NCBI GenBank assembly: GCA_003427395.1
Contig: BFEA01000809.1
Span: 303,793-350,833 of the forward strand
DNA from: Chara braunii
Taxonomy: Eukaryota; Streptophyta; Charophyceae; Charales; Characeae
Reading direction: 5' to 3'
DNA length: 47,041 bases
This document shows positions 19,590-30,439 of the stretch, in pieces. The position numbers and the translations under genes are program-made. The notes beneath the pieces are model-generated. The model had not been told where the DNA came from, did not search any database, and saw nothing but the letters and a program-made list of their open reading frames with translations. How positions within the stretch are numbered: the first letter of the stretch is position 1; every line of letters starts with the position of its first letter.

Positions 19590-20898
19590 CTTGGTCGTTG
19601 GTCCGACCTGTTTCGGAAGGAGAAAGTCACCCTGCAGATTTTATGATTCCGACTTGAGTGTGAGCTCTACAAAGCCCCTTATAACGGGCCCGCCGTGGTG
19701 GCGGTCCCGTTGTCGCGCGCATCGGTCCAGCACCGCACGGGGCAGCACGGGACCATCCCCCCGTTGTCTTTCGTTCTACGTCAGGCAGTCGTCCACCAGC
19801 CCGTTCGTCACTCCGCCCCGTTCAGTTCATTGCTGCCCACCTTTTCCTATTGCTTGGCTTTCCTCCGCTCTACCTCTGCCCCAAGCCGTGGAGCCCTTCC
19901 ACCATCTTCGTTTCTTCCGAATGCACCTGGCACTAATCCCCGACCAGGTCCATTCGCCCTCTCTCCTCGTTTTCTCCTTCTCTGGACACCTCCTTTTCTT
20001 ATAACGTTTCTTTCCCCCGCCTCTTTCTTCTTCTTGCTCCCGATCCGGTGCCAACCTGCATCCTAACGCAGTCCTGATTCGTTGAGGACCTTGCGGCTGG
20101 GTTCGCTTTCAACCAGCCTGACAACGAGAAAAGGTTGAAGCGCACGACCTGTAGAGGCGGCTCCGATGCTGCACCAAGTGGGAAACGAGACCCCGTTGCG
20201 AAGTCTGCCTCGGCCTAGGTGATACAGGTCCCGGTCCTAAACTTGGGGGTAGTAGAAAATATCCAACTGAGAACTTTGAAGACCGGAGTGAGGACGGGTT
20301 TCGCGAGAATAACCACTGCAGCCAGTAACGCTGCGGACATCCCGACGGTGTCTTGGATTGCCCGTGCTCAGACGCAGTTCCGTTTGTCCGGTCCCAGCGG
20401 ACCTGCTCACACTCAAACCTCTCACAGCAGTTCGCGGCTGGTGGGCGATATGCCCGCAAATGGTCCGCGCCACCCAGGTTTCTTCCGACTCGACACTAAT
20501 CATCCGCCGGCCGGTCATGCACATTGACTCCTCGGTCCGTGTTTCAAGAGGGGCAAGGCCGAGGAATTCCACCAGCACCCCGAACTTCGCAGAAATCCGT
20601 AGGTCAACCAAAAGTGGCGCCCGCTCTCAAAGTCTTCGACCGCCGTAACAGCCCCTACATCCGGCGTCACGTTTTGATTTAAAGACATCGGGACATAAAA
20701 ATAAATAACAACAACGATAACTAATAAAATACTTAGGAAATTTTAATGTTGGAAAACGACGAACGAGCTTGTTGACGACAAAAACCAAGGGGGATAACCC
20801 CGTCGAACCCTCCACGCTACTTTGATATCCCCACGTCATCGCCGCTCGGTCTCGATCCCTGAATCTCTCAGATAGAAGTTCGACACCGTAACTAATAG
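19590..20898. other. Unidentified region between LINE-2 and the possible LTR
   Basis: GC-rich to about 20,660, then A/T-rich. Frames of 100-137 codons exist on both strands (for example 19,591-20,004 plus and 20,237-20,611 minus), but I recognise no domain. If the LTR end proposed at 20,899 is correct, this could be the leader and gag side of a minus-strand element; that is speculative. Confidence 0.35.
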
Positions 20899-22400
20899 TG
20901 TTAGGCCCAAGTCTGGGGACGAATGCCTAAACAAACGGACATTGCGCAACGTGCGGGTCTACTGAAAACACTCCAAAGCCTCCTTGTTGTCGATGTCGTT
21001 CTCAACGCGTGCGCATGGATCACAGGCAAGCACATCAATCAACAAGACAAAATCTTTTGAGTCCCTGTTTAATCAGAAAAAATAAAATCTGGTCGGCAAC
21101 TACACCCACTTTCACAATCATCAACCAAAAATAAAAGATCACGCGCGCCTCAAAACCCGCACGCCCACACACTCTTTATCCTAGTCAACCATCCAGTCAA
21201 CGCAACTTACAAACACTGCTGCGACTCGCATGGCATGCTCAAACTTTAATCTAACTTATTTTCTGACATTTGCAAAAACCAGGGTGGATACCCTTGTAAG
21301 GGCATTCGCATCGACACCGTAGTTGTGGAGGAGAGAGAAACGAGGTGGAAGGTGGAGATTACGGAGTGGAGAGAAGCAACTCTGGCGTAGACTCAACACG
21401 CACGTACTCCAAAGTTGTGCAAATGAAGAATGATCTCGAATACAGACTGTAGTTGGGGTATATACCCAACGGATTGACTCGACTGCACTGGACTAGTATC
21501 GGCAGTGAGACCAGACTGGGCGACAATGTATAGACACACGGCGTGTGAGAGCAAGCCAACGACCTGGTCCCACAGACCGAATAAACACAGAGCCAAATAG
21601 CCCCAACTATAAGCTAGGGTGAATAGAGGCCTGTTGCATGATCCTTAGACTAGTAGCGGATTGCAAGAGCCATATACATGTTATCTGCGAAAGCAGTGGA
21701 ACTCTGCAACAATAAAGCTAAGAAATCTAGGATGTAGAGCAAGCTTTATGCAGAGTCCATGCAATGCTATATAATGCCATAACGAAAAACAAATGTCTGA
21801 TATCTACATCCTAACTAGCAGCAGGAAATGAAATGTAACATGATACAATCCTAAGGTCCTGGGGGTAATTGCCTCAATGCTGAAAGGAAAAGAAAGCAAT
21901 ATGTCACAAGATGATGTCGTATCGTTGAACCACTAGGAGGTGAGATGGTCTCAAAGAGGGAAAATGTAGCCTAGGAGTGAAAAAATCCTAGGGGCAGTGA
22001 CCACAAATAGATGGGATATTTCGTCAGGCTCGGGGTGGGAGGAAGGTAATAAAACAAAACCAATAACCCTAACAGATAAACCGTCAAGGCAGGTAATTCT
22101 TGACAAAAGGGTGACAATATGCAGGGTCTACCATGAAGGGGGAACTTGGAATAGGGTGATATGCCTAACTTAAGACATCCAATGGTCAACACGATGGTGA
22201 TAAATGCAGTGGGTGAGGGAAACATGCACACAACTCACCGATTGGGAGGTAACTGGAGTCGGAAGAGGGAATCCCGGATAACGCTACGGTCCTAATGCCT
22301 ACGCTCTACCAAGGGGGAGCAAACTGGGGAGGAACTAGCTACGGGAGAACCATCATGCGACACACAAAAGGGGATGTACATGGTAGAATGGTCGTGTAAA
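20899..22400 (-). other. Possible LTR and 3' flank of gypsy-2
   Basis: Non-coding sequence immediately downstream (minus sense) of the gypsy-2 chromodomain, where the 3' LTR should lie. TGTTAGG at 20,899 would read CCTAACA at the LTR end on the minus strand. The partner LTR is not in the window, so neither boundary can be proven. Confidence 0.35.
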
Positions 22401-24007
22401 GTAGTCACATCCAAAGTAGATGAAGCAGCTGAAGTAGTTGGAGTTGTCGAAGTAGTCGATGGGGTCGATAAAGTAGGAGTTGAGACGATGTCGAAGCAGA
22501 GCTGCAAAACGTTGACATCCTGAAGTAGAGTTGGTGTTGGAGTACATGAAGGTGTAAGTCAGCGGGGAGATAGGTAGTGAAAGTGTCAGTCGTTGTAATG
22601 CTTTGGATGACAACAAGTGCGTTGTGGACGTGCAACTTCATCCGTCTACTTTTGAAGAGCAACCTCAAAGTAAATGGGCTCGTCCTCAGCGGTATCCTCA
22701 ACCGGAGGAGGAAGGGGGTCAGTCGGCTGAGCACGAGCCGACATCTCAGCACGACGAACACGATCATATGCACACTCCAAGATCCCAACATGCTGCAAAT
22801 GCTTGGGGAGCACCCAAGTAGCCTCCTTATCAGGATAACCCTTCCACCCCATAAGGCACTCGATGTGTGGAGGGGTATCGTTGGTGACTCGGCGAGAAAT
22901 GATGTTAGAAACAACGACCTCCTCGTAACAGTCCACCGTGATAGGTGGAAGGCACTCGTAAGAGCGTCCGACATGGACGGTATGCGATAAGGATGCAACA
23001 AGGAGACGTGGTAAGCATCATGTACGCGAGTCTGTCGAAGATAATCAGGCAGCTTCACGTGAAAGTTGATCGGTCTATTGGTAAAATCGAAACCGATGGC
23101 CTGAAGGATGTGGTATGGGCCGAAAAACCGACACCTGAACTTATGAAGCATATTTGCTTCGAGTTGCAAGTAACGGCCGTCGACGAGCAGGTCATCATCG
23201 ACTTTAAATGAATAATCCGTTCACAATCAGTTAGCTAATGAGGCCATATGGGTTTGGGAGGCGACTATACTATCATGTGCCCGCTACATAATATCCATCA
23301 TATGCGCGATACAAGTGTCAAGCACATGCCAACGAGTGTCAGGGTGCAACTAAGACGGTCACATAAAATCTCCGGGTACTCGAGGGTGGTAGCCGAGGCG
23401 TAATAAAATGGTGATATCTCCGTAGTTGGGGAAACAGGGTTTTTGTATGCAATCTCTGTTTGGGCTAAGTGTACGTCTCACTCCCAGTCATCCCCAACAA
23501 ACTTCGGGGGATATTACCGAGAGTAGAGTTTTGTTGGTGACCTCAGTCTGAGCATCCGTCTGAGGGTGGTAGGACGATGAGAAGCAGAGATGGGACCCGT
23601 ACACCTTGTGTAGGCGTCGCTATAATGTGCTGGTAAAACACGATTTATAGTTGGAGATGACGTTATGAGGTACTTAACTCTCACGACTGAGTCGAAGACG
23701 ATATCGGCAACCTCACGAGCACTAACGTGATAGCAACACGAAACAAAACATGTGCGTCTGTGAAACAATTGAAGACGATCAAGATAACATCATGACTGCG
23801 GTGGGTGGGAGGGTGGAGAGGACTAACAAAATCTATATAAATGAACTCCCAACAACCCTCAACTATAGGTAAAGGTTGGAGTAACCTATACAGAAGGCGG
23901 TTCACACTTTTCATCACCGGGCAGGTAGAACACTCTTGGACACACCTCATAATGAATTCCTTGCGGTAGGGTCAGACGTATAGACGACTAATGCGCGCCA
24001 ATAACTT

Positions 24008-24323
24008 TTAGTAACCCATATGACATGCAACTTGATGCAACTGCCTGGTCATGGAACTCTGCTACGGCCTGGACACAGAGCTGTCTAGTGGCTGTCTCTT
24101 ATACACATCTAGATGTGTATAAGAGACAGGTGGAAGCTCATATGACCAGCAACTGCCTGGTCATGGAACTCTGCTACGGCCTGGACACAGAGCTGTCTAG
24201 TGGAGGGAACACATTCAGTACCAATGGCTTTTAGTAACCCATATGACATGCAACTTGATGCAACTGCCTGGTCATGGAACTCTGCTACGGCCTGGACACA
24301 GAGTTATCCAGTGGAGGGAACGC
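24008..24323. repeat. Triplicated block around an adapter junction
   Basis: The segment containing CAACTGCCTGGTCATGGAAC and GCTACGGCCTGGACACAGAG occurs three times: about 24,040-24,091, 24,148-24,203 and 24,263-24,318. The longer unit beginning TTAGTAACCCATATGACATG occurs at 24,008 and 24,231. The copies surround the adapter at 24,092-24,129 and are nearly identical, unlike the old repeats nearby. They are likely an assembly product. Confidence 0.8.
24092..24129. other. Nextera mate-pair junction adapter left in the assembly
   Basis: CTGTCTCTTATACACATCT (24,092-24,110) is followed directly by its reverse complement AGATGTGTATAAGAGACAG (24,111-24,129). Each half is the 19-bp Tn5 mosaic end used in Nextera libraries; the back-to-back pair is the mate-pair circularisation junction. 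It translates as part of the known contaminant peptide VSYTHLDVYKRQ. It is not genomic. Confidence 0.98.
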
Positions 24324-25224
24324 ATATATGTGGTTCTCGGCGACCACACTACTATGCTAGTACACTAATCCGTTCTCACCGAGGGAATTTGAAGAAACGG
24401 TCTTACCACTTTGCAATGGTGCGTGGATGTCGTGATAATCTGGGTAGTAGCGATATTGGGTGCGAAGTACGATCGAGATGGCAACAAGCCTGATGAGGTC
24501 CTGATTGTGGTCAAGTCGGCAAGACAAGGCGTCAGCGACTCAATTGATTTTACCCTTGATAAACTCAGTGGTAAAAGTGAACTGAAATAAGTCATGCTAC
24601 TAGCATGCCTGTCGAGGGGAAAGTTTGACTTTTGTGAAAAAAAATTGGACAATAGAGTTGTTTGTGCGCACTGTGCAGGTAATGACATCAGTGTCGGGTA
24701 CCATAAAGTGGCATAAACTATTGCGAGAAGTGGTGGAGGGTAGGCGTCAGTCAAGAAACAGGGTCAGTAGGAGGGGGGGAGAAATGCGGCATATGGGGAT
24801 GAGAAAAATCAGGTTACAACTTCTATTGCAAAATCTGACACATTTGCGGTGATGATGAAGTGTCGATCAAAATCGGGAAGACGAAGAATGAACGCACAAA
24901 TCACCGCCTTTTTTAAGGCGCGAAAAACATCCTTGGGAGGGGTGTTCAGTCGAACAACACATTCTTCAAGAGAAGGGTGAAGGTGAGAACGATCTGGTGT
25001 ATCCTCGGATGAAGTTACTGGAGTAACTAGTAAATCCAAAAAAACTGCAAAGCTGCTTGGTGGATTTGGGCAAGGGTCAGTCTGCGATAGCAGTGAGCTT
25101 CGTGTCGTCCACGTGGGAACCCTGCTCAGACACGTGGTGTCCTAGAAAGTTCACTTTACGCTGAGCAAAGCGACACTTACCGAGTTTGGCGTAAAATTCA
25201 TGCTTGCATAAGAGAAGCAGGAAA

Positions 25225-25890
25225 ACAATAAACTTAAATGGGCTAGCACAAGCATCAACAGAGAAAAAAGATGCAATCTGGAAAATGCTAAAGACGGAAG
25301 GGAAGAGGGCATGACCGGATGCAATATGTGCACAGGAAACCCACTTAACACATTCACCAGTGCATACAACCAAAGGCAAATGGGTGTGGCCGTACACATC
25401 CTTTTCAGCACCGACCATGTTTGGGGCATCCACAAGAGTAGCAATATGGCTCCCGCCATCGTCAAGGCGGACTCCTATAGCTCATGAATATGATCAGCGG
25501 AGGGGCGTTGGGTACTACTGCGCGCAACACTAGGGGATAAAGAAATAGGTATTGTCAATATATACGACCCAAATGACCCATTGGACAGGGTGCATTTTCT
25601 TCACCAACTATCCTAAGAACTACCTACGAGTCTGACACTTATTGTGGCAGGTGACTTTAACATAACCCCAGACCCACTATTGGATAAGAGGTCTTCCACC
25701 GGTAGCCAAAGTCAAGACTAAACTCGTTAACTGTGGACCCCTGACGTGGATATGCTATCACAATTCATGACCACTTTATCGTTGAAAGACGCTTACAAAA
25801 TTATGCACCCATCCAAACGCGCATACACTCAGATCCAAGGAAGTAGCGGGAATATATAATTTTAGAATTGATCTCTTTCTCATCTTTGAG
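25225..25890 (+). pseudogene. LINE-1 APE-type endonuclease domain
   Basis: This domain nicks target DNA to prime reverse transcription. Visible motifs are INLNGLAQASTEKKDAIWKM (start of the domain, near 25,227), ICAQETHL (the metal-binding glutamate motif, near 25,325) and IVAGDFNITPDP (near 25,641-25,676). All are typical of L1-clade endonucleases. Several stops and frameshifts separate the motifs. Confidence 0.82.
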
Positions 25891-26253
25891 GAATTGACAG
25901 GGGCTTTAACAATGATGGACATTCTGTCATTCAGTGCCTACAAGTTCTTTGATCATAGGGGCATAGTGATGGGATTGTCTTTTCCACCTCAAATTAGGAA
26001 ACAACCAAGTTTCTACAAATTCAATACCTCGCTACTCAAACTCCCCGCCCTCAAGGCCCTGGTTCAAGAATTTTGGGAATATTGGATATCTACGCAAAAG
26101 GGAGCAGCCTCAAAAGTAAACTAGTTCAATGATGGTGTGATACAGTGAAAAGATAAAATTAAAAAGTTTTTTATCTCCCATGCACGAGAACGCAAGGCTA
26201 CACTTGATAAGCTACTAAAAGAGCTAGAGGATTGACACAATAAACTACAAAGT

Positions 26254-27610
26254 CACCCCTTGTATGATATGGCCTACAATAGACTGCAAGTTGCAAGAGA
26301 CCATCTACAATCCTACCTTGAAGCCCAGGCTGAATCGTGGCGCATCAAAGCACGAATAAGGAAACAAAACATGAATGAGACAATGACGAAGACATTTTTT
26401 CGAAAGGCTAAAGCAAGAGCAAGGCAAGCATCAGTGCCCTCACTTCGCCACCCCTTTGACCAATCCCTAACAAAAGCGACTAATGCATATACCATTGTGG
26501 ACTACGCTGCCTTGTTTACTAAAAACGACTAATGCATATACCATTGTGGACTACGCTGCCCAGTTTTATCAAACGTTGTATACCTCAGAGTCGGCCAGAT
26601 GGGGACCCCAGCACGTGGCAATCGCAAAAGACACAATGCTCCAACACCTCCCAGCGATGTTGTCTTCACAACAAAGACAACAATTCGAAGATTTATTAAC
26701 CATGGACGAGCTGCTAGAAGCTTTGAAAGGAATGGAGGATGAATAGACCCCAGGGTTGGACTCTTTTCCCAAGGATTCTGACTCCAACACTGACACATCT
26801 TTCAAGAGGGCATTGAGATCTATATGAATGCAGTCCAGAAAGAAGGAACTTTTGGGGGTCTGATTAGTCAAGGGGTAACCACGCTGCTGTATAAGAAGGA
26901 GGAAAAGGAAGATATCCGGAACTACCGTCCGATCACACTCCTTCCCCTCCCATATAAGATGGTCTCCAAGGCCCTCACCAACCAGCTGCTTCCACACATA
27001 AGCCACCTTATTTCCAAGATCAAATTGGGTTTATGCCGCAAAGGAACATACAGGATAACGTCCTCTTAGTGAATGAAACTAAAAAGTACGCTAGACAACA
27101 CCGCAAGGAAGCTGCCGTCCTGTTCAACATATGACCATGTGGATTGAAACTTCATGGACTATTGTCTACACAAAATGAACTTTGGGGACTGCTTCACAGT
27201 GTGGGTATCCATCATGCACAGATCAGCGGCCACAAACATCATGGTCAACGGATATCTCTCCCCTCCATTTCCACTGCAAAGATCAATTAGACAAGAGGAC
27301 CCGGTGACCCCTCTTCTCTTCGTACTAGTCATGACGGCTCTGGCGGCAATGATTAGAAATAACCCAGGCATAAAATGCATTGACATCCCTGAATTGCCCC
27401 CCCAACATGATGCCTGTGACATCGCTGTTTGCAGACGATCTTACGGTCCTCATCAAGGTCTCCGCGACGTCCCTTCAAGCACTAATTGACACCATCCAAA
27501 CATTCACGGTGGCCGCGGATATGAACGTTAATTGGGTGACAAAGACAAAAGGATGGTGGCTTGCCCCACAGAACACCCAGCCACCGCAACAGCCACCGGT
27601 TAACTAGCGC
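26254..27610 (+). pseudogene. LINE-1 reverse transcriptase domain
   Basis: A pre-RT helical region (about 26,260-26,520: LQSYLEAQAESWRIKARIRK) leads to the RT. RT blocks: GVTTLLYKKEEKEDIRNYRP ITLL (26,872-26,940), YKMVSKALTNQLLPHI, HRSAATNIMVNGYLSPPF, RSIRQEDPVTPLLFVLVM (variant of the usual QGDPLSP block) and the catalytic FADD at 27,428-27,439, then MNVNWVTKTKGWW. A direct repeat of about 46 bases (starting near 26,477 and 26,527) duplicates the start of the linker. Frameshifts occur near 27,070 and at the C run near 27,400. Confidence 0.9.
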
Positions 27611-29385
27611 CCAAGGGAAGAAGCAATCAAAATCCTTGGGATCCGCCTGACGGCTATGGGCCCTCCGAGAGATCACGGCCAGACACTAGTACAAATGGCA
27701 CTTCAAAGATTGGCTAAGTGGGATGGCCTCCACACATCGCTAGTTGGGAGAGCTCTGTCCATAAACAATGTTGTTTTATCCACTATCTGGTATAAAACGA
27801 CCTTTTGGGAAATCCCAAAAAAACACCTTGTGCATCTCCAAGCAGCGTTGTCAGCATACTTATGGAGAAACGACCATAAACTAACGAAATGTCTGAAGAG
27901 AGTGGCCAGGAAATACTTGACCCAACCGAAGAGAGTTGGTGGGTTGGGCATCCTGGATCCCGGGGATGAAATCAAGGCCCTTATTTTCAAAGTGATCATT
28001 CGCCTATTGCTTGCAAATGACGTCACGTGGCTGCCACTAGCATATATACAACTAGCTAACCTGGCCCCTCCCTCTCACCCAAATGCCCCAGTCCCCCCCC
28101 TCCAATGGTTAACAAACAACGCCTAGTCAGTGTCTGGCCCCTCACGCCATAAGAATGATGGCACACCTCGCAACAGCGTGATACGGGATCTTAAACACGA
28201 CCCGTTGTGGTCAGGGATACTCCATTTGTGGAGGGAAATGGGCCCGACCAAAAAGCAGCCCCCTTTGAGGTGACAAGAGATATGGCGACAACCACTGTTT
28301 GGCAACCCCGATATATGTGACGAGACAGGCTCGCCACTCTCCCTGGCAGCCAACTCCCACTCGCTGACATGGGTGAGGAATAACCGCTTTTGTGTCGGGG
28401 ACCTCTGGGATGCCCAGAAAGTTGCATGGAAGTCAGTGCAGCGGTTGCAGCCAAACCTAAGGCAGATCAGAAAAAGACAGGATAAGTTGGACCTCATCCA
28501 TAGGGCAGTCCCGTTTTCGTGGCTGGCTGCCCTACACGAGGGTTCCACAGTCTGCAGCCTAGATTGGGTAACGAAGACCACTGGGAACCCCATCCCCATG
28601 ACCATCTTCAGGGTGGTCCACTGCACAGGACAAGAAGCACACCTCCATGCATATGAACTAGATGTCCCAGGGGAACTATGGTCTTCTTTCAAAAGGGACC
28701 TCAAACTAGATGGAGCATGCTCTGTGGGAGATTTGACTAGGGTAAGGGTCGTGGGGGACGATGACAACGACTATTTTGCCTATGAAATGTCTACCCCGGT
28801 GGAAGCGCTCGCGTTCGACCCAGACGAGTGGGCCTGGAAAGGCCGGAAAACCACCCCAATCTGGCAATACTCGGTGCATGGGGTTTATAAACAGGCGCAC
28901 AAACCGCATGCCTCCACTCTGGTGGTCCAGACTAGATAGAGACGGGATTCACCATTGCAAGATGGGGAACTACAGTACATCCCCTGGACCACATATGCTC
29001 ATATAATGCCAACATCACATAGGGCGTTGCAGTGGCAGATTATACACCGCTGCCTCCCGACACCAGACTGGATAACCACACACACTAACCTTGAATAGAC
29101 AGGAGTCATATCACCTATATGCTCCCAGTGCGGAGACGACGCACAACGTAGACGGGCAGACTTGGAACATTGCCTGCTGTCATGCCCAATGGCAGTGCAG
29201 GTTTGGCAATGGTGGGACGCGATGTGGTGTGAGCTCACAGACTTACCATTTCCCTGGAACATTGCCCTCATCCTACTGGGGGGGAAAATAAGCTTCCCTT
29301 CCACCTGGACACCCTTCCAGCATAATTTCTTCAAGTACATGAGGCTTGCCATTCTCATGGTTATTTGGAGGATGAGGTGCTGAGC
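27611..29385 (+). pseudogene. LINE-1 post-RT region and zf-RVT zinc finger
   Basis: After the RT thumb (IKILGIRLTA near 27,628), an open frame (27,656-28,126) gives the conserved region found after LINE RTs (RALSINNVVLSTIWYKTTFW, RVGGLGILDPGDEIKAL). A second frame covers 28,373-28,939. A C-x2-C-x12-H-x4-C finger starts with CSQCGD at about 29,120 and ends with HCLLSCP, matching the zf-RVT domain of plant LINEs. The following VWQWWDAMW is also typical. Stops and frameshifts divide the region, so it is non-functional. Confidence 0.85.
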
Positions 29386-29585
29386 AAAAACGCTAGGGAC
29401 GTGAATGCAATTGCATGCATCCTCCGAAGTGTGAGTGTGATCAAACCTTCGTCACCTCACCTCAAGTGTCAATACTTACTTGTGAGTTGTAACGAATATC
29501 GGTAGAATAAGACAAAAGAAAGAAAGAAACGCCGCCGCGTCACCTGAAACTTTAGGAAAGAAGAAGAAAGAAAAAAAAAAAACCT

Positions 29586-29758
29586 CCTCCCTCTAGCCAA
29601 TTTGTCGGTCGGATGCATTACCGAAAATGGTAATGTAAGTATGCCCTCCATGACGACGTTTCAGCGAATCACGGAACACCCTGCCAGGCTAGTAGGGAAA
29701 TCTAAACAAAACAAAAATAACCCAAAAAAAAAGAAAAAAAGAATAAAGTCATTTTGTC
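29586..29758. other. Short flank between LINE-1 and the Harbinger element
   Basis: Contains a small hairpin (CATTACC-GAAAAT-GGTAATG at about 29,616-29,635) and A-rich sequence. No gene. Confidence 0.5.
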
Positions 29759-29761
29759 TTA

Positions 29762-29786
29762 GGGCGTCGTTAGACACCCCTCGGGC
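29762..29786 (+). repeat. Left terminal inverted repeat of the Harbinger element
   Basis: It begins GGGCGTCGTTAGACAC and ends CTCGGGC. Apart from two mismatches, it matches the complement of 40,295-40,319. Confidence 0.93.
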
Positions 29787-30439
29787 ATGCGACTCCAAGG
29801 ATTTCGTCATTGTTCTACCTGTCCTCGTAGTCATTTTTGGGAAAAAAAAAAAGTGAAAACAGTTCGAGGATTTCCCAGCCATATCGTCATCGACTCCAAG
29901 GGACCTCGCAAAGAACTTCGGAGAACAAGAATCCGCGATTGACGGGTCGTCAGAGTCGACTGAAGAAGAAAATTTGCAGGCCGGAGGTGGTCCAGTCATA
30001 GTCCACCGACCTCGTCGACGGACATCGTGGGCCGTCCTCCTCGAATACGTCCTGCAACGGCCTTCGGAGTTTACCGTTGGTGGCGATTCGTGGCATGGCG
30101 CTTTGGCTTCTTCAGGCAGCCCGTCGGTAGGGGTGTGGCCGAGATAGGATGTCTTTGGTCAGCTCCTCGATGGCTCGTGGCGTTTGGGCGGGCTTCCCAA
30201 TGGTCGAAAATACGGATTTTGTAGCCGTGCGCTTCCACTCGCTCCCTGCACGAATCTTCTTCCTTGGCGTCTTCGTAATTACCATGTGTCATTTCTCGCC
30301 GCGAATGCGGCAACGCTAGTGTGTCCGCTGTCTCGGTTCTCGTGTCGTTGATGGCTGATCTGTACCACGGGCTGCCGCTGCTAGCCTGCCGCTGCTCGTC
30401 GTTCTTCTACTAGTGGTCATTGTCATCTTTCACAGCTGC

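Larger units (their letters stand above)
22405..25213 (-). pseudogene. 3' half of a second chromodomain gypsy element (gypsy-2 pol)
   Basis: Read from right to left on the minus strand: RT thumb (FYAKLGKCRFAQRKVNFLGHHV, 25,077-25,213); RNase H start (PDFDRHFIITANVSDFAIEVV, ending at 24,809); integrase zinc motif (CVQECSTCPVMKS, near 23,940); first catalytic Asp (FIYIDFVSPLH, near 23,835); glutamate motif (SYHPQTDAQTEVTNKTL, near 23,550); integrase tail (FFGPYHILQAIG, VKLPDYLRQTRVHDAYHVSL, 22,977-23,169); and a chromodomain (CLMGWKGYPDKEATWVLPKH, about 22,760-22,930). Stops and frameshifts occur throughout. Gag, protease and the catalytic RT core are missing because the sequence changes to LINE at about 25,214. 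An assembly artefact lies inside it at 24.0-24.3 kb. Confidence 0.88.
25214..29585 (+). mobile_element. LINE retrotransposon (LINE-1), near full-length pol, decayed
   Basis: A non-LTR element with an APE-type endonuclease, reverse transcriptase and C-terminal zf-RVT finger in the L1 order. It begins close to the first endonuclease motif at about 25,227, so ORF1 and the 5' UTR are absent. An A-rich tract at about 29,556-29,582 may be the tail. The left edge interrupts gypsy-2. I could not find a target-site duplication. Confidence 0.82.

Noticed and set aside
24025-24234. Frame containing VSYTHLDVYKRQ (also on both strands at 32.7-33.4 kb)
   Set aside because: This peptide is the translation of the Nextera junction adapter and not a real protein.
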